From: Girardinichthys multiradiatus
Lineage: Eukaryota; Chordata; Actinopteri; Cyprinodontiformes; Goodeidae
Assembly: GCF_021462225.1 (NCBI RefSeq)
Contig: NC_061811.1
Span: 2,195,663-2,259,662 of the forward strand
Length of the DNA: 64,000 nucleotides
Reading direction: 5' to 3'
Made by a program: the position numbers and the translations under genes. Shown here in pieces: positions 56,860 through 64,000 of the stretch. Positions within the stretch are counted from its first letter, which is position 1; every line of letters starts with the position of its first letter. The notes below the pieces were generated by a model, which made no database searches, was not told where the DNA came from, and saw only the letters and a list, made by a program, of their open reading frames with translations.

Positions 56860-57400
56860 TGAATTCATCTAATATTTTATATTCAGTAAAATCCTTTGGT
56901 AAGTCCTTCAACAAACCACATGTGGGTTCAACCCTTCCCAATAGCTATGTACTGATCTCTAAATTACCGTTTCTCTCAAAAATCACTGAAAACACAGACT
57001 TAAATGATTTTATGGTGGCTAATCCTGTCATGAATGTATTTCAATCCAGTTTTCATAAACTTCACTCCAAAGAAATGGTCCCACTGAAAATTTCTTGTAA
57101 TCTCTTGCTGGCAGCTGACGCCGTAGAGTACACCATTTGATTTTACTGGAACTAACCTCCATATTTGACACTGTGGACCATCACTTATCATGATATTTTG
57201 ATACATATACTGAAGGACTTCTTTGGATTTTCTGATGTTGTAAAATATTTTAAATCATATCTTGCTGAGAGATCTTTTTCAGACCCAGCAGGTCTGTTTT
57301 CATGTGTACCATAGGGATCTATTTTGGGTCCAATCCTCTTTTTATAGTATATTTAACCATTAGGTAAAATTATTTAAACATGTGTCTTATCACATGTATG
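56860..57400 (+). pseudogene. Strongly decayed L2 reverse transcriptase
   Basis: Readable parts are LISKLPFLSKITEN, VFQSSFHKLHSKEMVPLKIS and, in another frame near 57290-57345, a GIYFGSNPL-type block matching PQGSVLGPILF. These follow the order of the L2 RT at 9780-10200 but with many changes, so it is an old copy. Confidence 0.65.
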
Positions 57401-57605
57401 CTGGGGACATTTAATTGTATTGCTCCTTTAAAATGTCTGAATTGTATAAACTGCATGAACTTAGCATATATTTGTCAGAAATCAAACTGTGAACTATCTG
57501 CACATTAACAACAAAATGACAGAAACCCTGATCATTGCTCTCAACAACGGTTATCAGGCAGCATGTGACCTTTTTATCTGCTTCTGTGAAAGATAGTCTA
57601 AAATA

Positions 57606-58400
57606 CACTGCCTGGGCAAAAAACAAGTCTCCACCTGGATTTAACTAAGCAAATAGGTACCAGCCTCCCATTGGATAATTACTGCAGGGACGATTATTTT
57701 TCAGCTGGCAACAAGTTATTTAACCCCAACTGGTGCAATGAGTTGCTTCTCATTTCTTAAACAACCATGTTGAAAGACACATCCCGCGGTCGTGGAAAAG
57801 ATGTCAGTCTGTTCCAGAAGTCAAATCATTGGCATGCATCAAGCAGAGAAAACATCTCAGGAGATTGAAGAAACTACCAACATTGGGTTAAGAACTGTCC
57901 AACGCATTATTAAAAACTGGAAGGATAGTCGGGACCCATCATCTTCGAGGAAGAAATGTGACCGGAAAAAAAATCCTAAATGATCGTGTTCGGCGATCAC
58001 TTAAAAGTTCGGCGAAATCAAATCAAAGAAAAACAAGAGTAGAACTCCAGGCTGTTTAATAGTGAAAGTAAGAGCATTTCCTCAGGCACAATGTGAAGGG
58101 AACTCAAGGGATTGGGACTGAACAGCTGTGTAGCCTTAAGAAAACCAGTAATTAGTGAGGCTAACCGGAAGAAAAAGGGTTCAATTTGCTAAGGAGCATA
58201 AAGATTGGACTCTGGAGCAATGGAAGAAGGTCATATGGTCTGATGAGTCCAGATTTACCGTGTTCCAGAGTGATGGACTCATCAGGGTAAGAAGAGAGGC
58301 AGGTGAAGTGATGCCCCCATCATGCCTGGTGCCTATTGTACAAGCCTGTAGGGGCTGTGCTATGATCTGAGGTTGCTGCAGGTGGTCAGGTCTGGGTTCA
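57606..58400 (+). pseudogene. Tc1-like transposon relic with left end
   Basis: The left end CACTGCCTGGGCAAAAAACA is preceded by TA (57604-57605). 57792-57983 reads the N-terminal helix-turn-helix (SQIIGMHQAEKTSQEIEETT; TVQRIIKNWK). 58155-58370 reads the first catalytic block (KEHKDWTLEQWKKVIWSDES). Between them the frame is broken and beyond 58400 the element is lost where an L2 end begins. Confidence 0.75.
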
Positions 58401-58424
58401 GGAACAGTATGTGTTCAAAGAATG

Positions 58425-58850
58425 AGGTCAGCTCAATCACCCAGACCTCTCAGGTCTTCTGGCTCAAATCTACTCTGCATACCCAGAACCAGAACCAAAC
58501 ATGGAGAAGCAGCTTTTAGTTCTTATGCTCCATTAATCTGGAATAAACTCCCAGAAAACTGTAAAAGCGCTGAAACCCTAAATTGCTTTAAATCAAGATT
58601 AAAAACCTATTTGTTTAGAAGGGCCTTCGTCTGGGCCATCTAAACATTATTAGTTACGTTTTCAGTCCAATTTTCCTTTCATTTTCTTATCCATCATTCT
58701 ATTCTCTTTATTTTTATTTTTTTTATTTTATTTTTAAATTACTTCTGTTGTTTGATTTTCTGTATGATTGTAACGTTTTTCCGTATGTACAGCACCTTGA
58801 GTGCCTTCTTGCTGAATAGCGCTATATAAATAAACTTGACTTGACTTGAC
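58425..58850 (+). mobile_element. L2-type LINE 3' end
   Basis: 58422-58643 encodes the last residues of an L2 ORF (SSYAPLIWNKLPENCKSAET, CFKSRLKTYLFRRAF). The 3' UTR ends with GCGCTATATAAATAAACTTG and repeated CTTGA units at 58833-58850. The tail unit differs from the GAATT tail of the two larger copies, so it is a separate subfamily. Confidence 0.75.
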
Positions 58851-59499
58851 AGCACATTTTGATGTAAGTTGTATGGTGGCAGGGAGGTGCAAACCAACAC
58901 TACAAAGTCTGAAACACTTTTACAAACCCTAAACAAATTTACATTTGACAAAATCAACCGGAAAGGGAATTAACCAACTCCGTGGCTAACTCGGAAGTGA
59001 TTACAGGAGCACTCATAGTGATCCAAGATCGAGTAGTGTTTTCACCATTTTTGCAACTATTCCTTCAGTTGTCTAGATACTGGACTGCAATAGGTGTGGT
59101 AGTTGCAGATAGCACTTAAAATATGCTTTAAGGATGACTGAGGGATCAAAAATGAGCGGACAACAAAATATGATACTATGAATATATTCGGTAACTTAGT
59201 AAAAGATAGATGGGAAATATCTAACACTGACAGGCTTTAATTTTGAAGTTCCACATCAGATCTTGATGAAATTCGATGAGCGGAATCTGGAAGTGTTCTT
59301 CTATCAACCTGAAGTGAGACCGGTCACTGGAAGAAAAAAAAATAATAATAAGCATGGAAGCTTAGAATATATAAATGGACATTCTCAAATAATAAACACA
59401 CAAATTACCACATAAAACTGTGACAAAAATAAAAATGATATGTCTATATATATTTGGCTTTTAAATATCTAATAAAAATAACAGAAAGAATGACCTCAA

Positions 59500-60862
59500 C
59501 CACCACGAGTCCGTTCATTTAAAACCTATTGATTTCACTAAGATCTCAGCGAGTCCACTGTCGTAATTCATGTTTTTTCGAACAACAAAAGCGTGTGAGG
59601 GCTGATTTGACCGTCATTTCTTTTTCCTGCTCTCAATGGAGGTGGACGCTTTTTCTCTGTCTCCCGCACCCCTCCCATATCTGCCCTGCTTCAGCTCTGT
59701 GTCTTGTGTTTTTTTGGAGCCTCTTTTTTGCATATCTTCCAAATTCTTCCAAAATATGGATTTGGTCAGCTGGTCTCTCAATGCAATTGATCAAATTTTC
59801 TCGACGAGAAGACAGGGGTTGGGAGAGCCCACTTGCCCGGACGGGACATTTTTCTCCGGAAACACGATGGACTCCTGGCAGAAGTGGAGGATTGTGTGTC
59901 TGTCGATAATGTCAGTCGAGGATGTGGAAGATGTGTATATAATTGGATGTTTGATATCAGGATTTCTGCTTTTTGGAGTCAGCGGTTACCTGGCATATCG
60001 AGAAATTAGGAGAATGTCAGCAGCTGTTCTGGTCACTGTAAGGCTGCCTGGCATGTGTGATGGGATCTTCAGAGCGATCAACACTCAGACTGAGATGTTA
60101 CGTGAGCTGAATCGCAGACTGGATGTGATCCTTACACAGTATTGCAGGCAGGTTGCAGTTCCTGGACTCAGGGGTGAAATGGATTAAATCTTGGAGAAAG
60201 TTGTTCTCTCGGATCTGGCAGAAAGACCAGGAATTTGGCAGTTTGGATTCGCCTTTGAGAAGCACCAGCAAGACTCTCAAGGCTGACGGAAAATTAAAAG
60301 TCAGCCTAACCCAAATAATTATTGTTTTTCTGAATCTGGCTCCCCTGCACGGCCTTGATGGCTGGCTATCTTCAACTTCTCCTGGAAGTTATGTAAACAT
60401 GACGCTCTGCTCCCTCTGCCCCCTCCCTTCCCTGAGGACATCTGTGGACCTGCTCAGAACTTTGTGGCCGGTTGATGAACATTCCAACATACCATCAAGG
60501 ACAATGGCCTCTGTGACAGTGCTTCATGGACTTACTTGCACACACACACTCGCACACACACATGCTCAAGATAAACATATGCACCCCTCACACCACCCTC
60601 ACCGTTCCCAGCATGATGTTGTTTTGTCAACTTGTTGCTTCTTTGTTCTGAGGTTTTTTGCAATCTCAAACTGTATCCTGCTAAGGATAAAGTGTGAAAT
60701 ATGATTTTTTCTCTCTACTTTCCTAATGTGGCCTCTTTTCCCATCTAGCAAGGGCAGCACCTGTGAGTGGGCAGCAAAGCCTCGATGACCCGTGCCCCCC
60801 TTGGCTTGTGTCATGATGTATGTTTGGATGGGTTGTATCTTTGAATTGAATTGAATTGAATT
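59500..60862 (+). mobile_element. ORF-bearing retroelement-like unit with TTGAA tail
   Basis: It ends at 60841-60862 in repeated TTGAA units, the tail style of L2/Rex1 LINEs, and has one open frame at 59636-60187 but no reverse transcriptase or endonuclease. The 5' limit is estimated. This looks like a non-autonomous retroelement or the 5' part of an unknown one joined to a LINE tail. Confidence 0.5.
59636..60187 (+). CDS. Unrecognised small protein with one membrane span
   Basis: 183 codons from the first Met; a second Met at 59756 gives 143 codons and looks the more natural start, as residues before it are a Pro/Ser/Cys-rich stretch. A hydrophobic segment YIIGCLISGFLLFGVSGYLA (about residues 101-120) is preceded by the acidic SVEDVEDV and followed by basic REIRR, so the C-terminus is likely cytosolic. 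The end MLRELNRRLDVILTQY could form an amphipathic helix. I do not recognise the family. It sits in a repeat-like unit with a LINE-type tail, so it is probably an element-encoded protein, not a host gene. Confidence 0.5.
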   Translation: MEVDAFSLSPAPLPYLPCFSSVSCVFLEPLFCISSKFFQNMDLVSWSLNAIDQIFSTRRQGLGEPTCPDGTFFSGNTMDSWQKWRIVCLSIMSVEDVEDVYIIGCLISGFLLFGVSGYLAYREIRRMSAAVLVTVRLPGMCDGIFRAINTQTEMLRELNRRLDVILTQYCRQVAVPGLRGEMD

Positions 60863-60864
60863 TC

Positions 60865-61325
60865 GAAGTGGAGGCAGCTGGCTTGACCACAGTAAAACAG
60901 AAGCAGCCGCCGTGGCAGAATCCTGGAGGCTTTTACAGTTAGTCCACCACATTCCGGCAACCTGTGACATGCTGTGAGAAACATCACGATAACCATTCAT
61001 GATCCATAATAAACTGTTTTGTGGAATGTCTCTTTATCATCCTTTTAGCACGTTATACATACACATAATGCTATTTAGGACGTAGTTTCAATCTCAAGTA
61101 AATACAGCCACCCGATATTATGGGTCTGACACTGTTTATTAAATAAAAACCAATAATGACATCATCATTTGAAAGTAATTACTGGCTAACAGTCAATATC
61201 TAATGACTATAATGACAACCCATTTGTCAATAATGAGCATTAGCTTCCACAAAAACAGTGGCAGCCGAGGGGCAGCATATTCTACAGCTGGCCTGGCGCC
61301 CTGTTGCACCCTCCGGTGGCAGAAG
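60865..61325 (-). repeat. Fragment related to the fold-back element at 49906-51384
   Basis: On the minus strand it matches 50320-50640: TAAATACAGCCACC (plus strand, 61107-61120) mirrors GGTGGCTGTATTTA at 50572-50585, and TTCCACAAAAACAG...GGCAGCCG mirrors the repeated TGCCGCTGTTTTTGTG block. It is diverged and lacks the ends. Confidence 0.65.
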
Positions 61326-61764
61326 TACCATTTCTAGTTGTTATTGCCATGAATTTAGCTTGCTGTCTCTCAGATTCTAAGAACCAACCAGACGATAAAC
61401 AAAACCGTGTAATCTACTCATATTTGTGCCACAAAACAGGTAAAATGACACTCGATTGCGGTCCGTCTTGGATCACCATGAGTGATCCCGTTATCACTTC
61501 TGGGTCAACCTCGGAGTTGGTACATTCCCTCTCCACTAGATTTTGTCATTTTTAAATGAGTTTCAGGACGTGTAAAAGTGTTCGACGTGTTGCTAAAGTG
61601 TTTTCTGAAATGTTAATTTGTTTTTGCAAATGCTAAATTGTTTGGGGACTTGTAAAAGTGTTTCACAACTAGTTAAATTGATTTGTGAAATGTGAATTTG
61701 TCTCAAGATTTGTAAAAGTGTTTCAGATTTGTAATGTTAGTTTGCACCCCCCGGCCACCGTACA

Positions 61765-63200
61765 GTGGTTTAATGCAGTTTAGAAATCAAGGCTTTATCA
61801 TGTGCAAATATACCAACATATAACACAGTCCTAATACTGTCTAACATACTGTAAACATTTAACACAGGCACTTTCATTTTGTATTACAATCTGTGAAAAC
61901 TAGTATGAATTACTATCTGCCTACTTAATAAGGTGAAATTAGAAATTTGTATCATGATTTTAACTATTTTAAAATCTCCCTTTAATTACTATATAGAAAA
62001 TTTTTTATTGTAACTCCTTCTCTTCATGTTTTGTTCAATCTATCGCAGAGTACAGTAAAAAATAAAGTTAACTCGATGTAAACTAATGTACATCTCTAAT
62101 CTGCATCAGCTACACACATTGCATAAAAATACATGAAAAATTTGTTAATTTGCATCCATAACTGTCTTGGTCCATTTTATGACATCCATCCATGTTTCCA
62201 GCCAGGCCATGTAAATATGGAACAAACAAGTATGGCTGTGCTCACATCCTGCTACACACACTCCATTTCCTCCTTCTGCCTACACTGAGAAAGAAACAGT
62301 GAGACGCAGAAGAACACCAAGAACTGCTGCGAGTGTCAGAGATGATGAGTGTGCAGAACGTGATGAGCAGCCATTTAGGCAGGAATTCGCTTCTTTACAA
62401 GAAGAAGCCTCTGAATCTCTGTTAGCATTCTTAGTGGAATACTGCTGCATCTGAAAACAGGATAGCAACAAACTGTTCTACTGCGAAGGAGACAAGAGGA
62501 AAATAAGACGCTTTGTCCTTTTGGTTAATAGAAACCAACATGTGTAAATATTTGGCCTTTTAAGCTTGTGCTACATTTCTGGACATTAAATTTCAATTTC
62601 TAGTTAACACAAATAGCAAATCAGCCAATCACATGGCAATGACGTGAGGCATTTAGGCATCTAAATGTGATGAAGATGACTTGCTGATTTTTGCACTGAG
62701 CATCAGAATGAGGAATAATGGGAAATTAAAAGAATTTGGTAAAGTTGTGGCTACCAGAAGAACCACTGACCTACAGGTTATGTTTCCCCCCTCTAGACCT
62801 TTGCATTCAACTCTGGAAGTGAAGCTGTCAGTCAAATGACTCTCGCACACCTTAATGATGCAGAAATTGTAATGTTGTTACAATAACAATGATTGAGGAG
62901 AAAACTCTAAAGCTTTACAGAAGAACAACAAGGAGCTTCAGTGGACAACTGTAGGAAGAACTTTTTACCATGTAGAAATTACTATGAGAAATCACTGATT
63001 AGATTTTTGACCCTAACAGCACTAATCATGATTACCACTATTAAAAGTAGTTAAAAACAGCTTAAAAATCTCAACATCAGTTTCTCATGACTTCTTAAAA
63101 AACAGGACACTAATATTTTATTGATTGTATGACTGTATTAATTGTATGACTTCTCTTAATATTTTATGTACACACATGGCTACAACATGGTTACAGAGCA
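61765..63200. other. Intergenic, nothing recognised
   Basis: AT-rich text without supported features. Confidence 0.5.
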
Positions 63201-63224
63201 TTAACAATAATGCCAGAAAAGCTT

Positions 63225-63530
63225 GTTAGGGAGGAATTTTTTCAGCTTTCTGAAGCAGACCTGGACCCCGCAACATAACAATGACCCAAAACATACCAGT
63301 AAATGTACCAAGAACTGGCTGAGAATTAAGAATTGGACATTTGTGGACCTAGTCAAAGCCCAGATCATAATCTCATTGAGACAGAATATACTCCTAAAAC
63401 ATTTCAGAGCTGCAAATGGGGCAAACATTCCTGAGATCAATGTCAGAGATGGTATATGGTTAGGAGAAGAACCTCACTGAGGTATTTTCAGCCCAATGGG
63501 GCAGCTAGCTATCAGAGGATAGGGTGTCCT
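63225..63530 (+). pseudogene. Tc1-like transposase relic
   Basis: Reads WTPQHNNDPKHTSKCTKNWL at 63256-63318, the second catalytic Asp block (DPKHTSK). The following block before the Glu is decayed and interrupted. It is a fragment without terminal repeats. Confidence 0.65.
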
Positions 63531-63534
63531 AACC

Positions 63535-64000
63535 TTTCCTCAGGTAGAAAACATATTTTGAATATCTTTTGTCAAAAAACAAGGTTGATTTTTGTGGTTT
63601 ACATGTAATTTAATATATGTATTTAACAGAGATTAAAAAGTGAGATTAGACATTTTCATGTGAACATTTAATGCATTTAATGTATGTTGATATAATTTTA
63701 ATCTATTTCACACAGAAAAAATGTTATGTTTATTTCTGTCTTCTTCCAGATGAAATTAAAACAAAAGGGGTTCAGAAAGTTGAACAGCTACATGAAAAAG
63801 TGAAAGGAGTTTGGGAGATTTGTTAGCATATCTAATTGAACTCCTCAGGGCTTGTGTCCTGTTTAGTTTATTTTCCACTCATAAATGAATGATCCCCTTC
63901 TCCTCGCCTTCTACCCATTTTTGCCTCTCTTTCTCAAATCTGTTATCCAATGAGATCAGAGTAAAGGCATGGGGGGAATACCTTACTTTGCTGGACCAGG
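63535..64000. other. Intergenic, nothing recognised
   Basis: No gene or repeat that I can support up to the window edge. Confidence 0.5.

Larger units (their letters stand above)
58874..61760. mobile_element. Inverted-repeat element, TA-flanked, with elements nested inside
   Basis: The left end TGGTGGCAGGGAGGTGCAAA faces the right end, which in reverse complement reads CGGTGGCCGGGGGGTGCAAA. TA flanks both (58872-58873, 61761-61762). The similarity continues inward: CTGAAACACTTTTACAAA and, further in, CTCATAGTGATCCAAGA matched by the reverse of 61468-61485. The right arm has extra TTGTAAAAGTGTTTC-type units. The interior is occupied by the ORF-bearing element ending at 60862 and by a piece related to the fold-back element. 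Confidence 0.65.

Overview
This window is teleost fish chromosomal DNA. A vertebrate synaptic-adhesion gene with spliceosomal introns sits in one corner. The rest is AT-rich non-coding DNA packed with fish-type mobile elements: L2 and Rex1-like LINEs, Tc1/mariner transposons, tRNA-like SINEs, a solo LTR and a Polinton/Maverick. I see no bacterial, organellar or free-virus signature, no CRISPR array and no rRNA or tRNA gene.

Host gene (1-7.4 kb). Five minus-strand exons at 2978-7333 encode the N-terminal part of an LRFN5/SALM5-like protein: signal peptide, LRR N-cap, leucine-rich repeats, LRR C-cap and the first strand of the Ig domain. The Ig remainder, FN3, membrane and cytoplasmic parts are not visible and should lie beyond the low-coordinate edge. 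The other 56 kb would be the gene's upstream flank or 5' intronic desert. I saw no other convincing host coding exon.

Mobile elements by region. (a) 5293-6474 is a TA-flanked inverted-repeat element inside the first coding intron. (b) 7.7-12.8 kb holds an old Tc1 relic split by a long L2 LINE. (c) 17.2-19.4 kb holds a Rex1-like LINE. (d) 26.7-29.6 kb holds a Tc1-like transposon with an uninterrupted 343-aa DD34E transposase; a second, different Tc1 transposon with 200-bp inverted repeats is inserted between its stop codon and its right end. (e) 35.1-36.35 kb is a sister copy of the first transposon with exactly the same net length (1270 bp), killed by three stop codons. (f) 37.6-48.3 kb is one 5'-truncated L2 LINE interrupted twice: by a 1020-bp solo LTR with a 5-bp target duplication, and by a 6833-bp Polinton with a 6-bp target duplication. 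(g) 49.9-51.4 kb is a TA-flanked fold-back element. (h) 53-61.8 kb is a dense nest of LINE, Tc1, inverted-repeat and ORF-bearing elements.

The most unusual object is the Polinton at 41242-48074. Its ends are complete: inverted repeats of about 583 and 478 bp beginning AGAGAC, with ACTGTC target duplications. It is less than half the length I recall for the class. It keeps a protein-primed-type DNA polymerase B gene with several breaks and the front half of the packaging ATPase, whose reading frame runs straight into the terminal repeat. Integrase, protease and capsid genes are absent. The polymerase gene appears to be preceded by six small exons (47445 down to 46260) with GT-AG introns of 78-132 bp, spliced in phase to the polymerase N-terminal exon, and a 14-bp perfect hairpin lies just upstream of the first ATG. 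A 1.35-kb element at about 59.5-60.86 kb, with a small predicted membrane protein ORF and a LINE-like TTGAA tail, is the second object worth attention.
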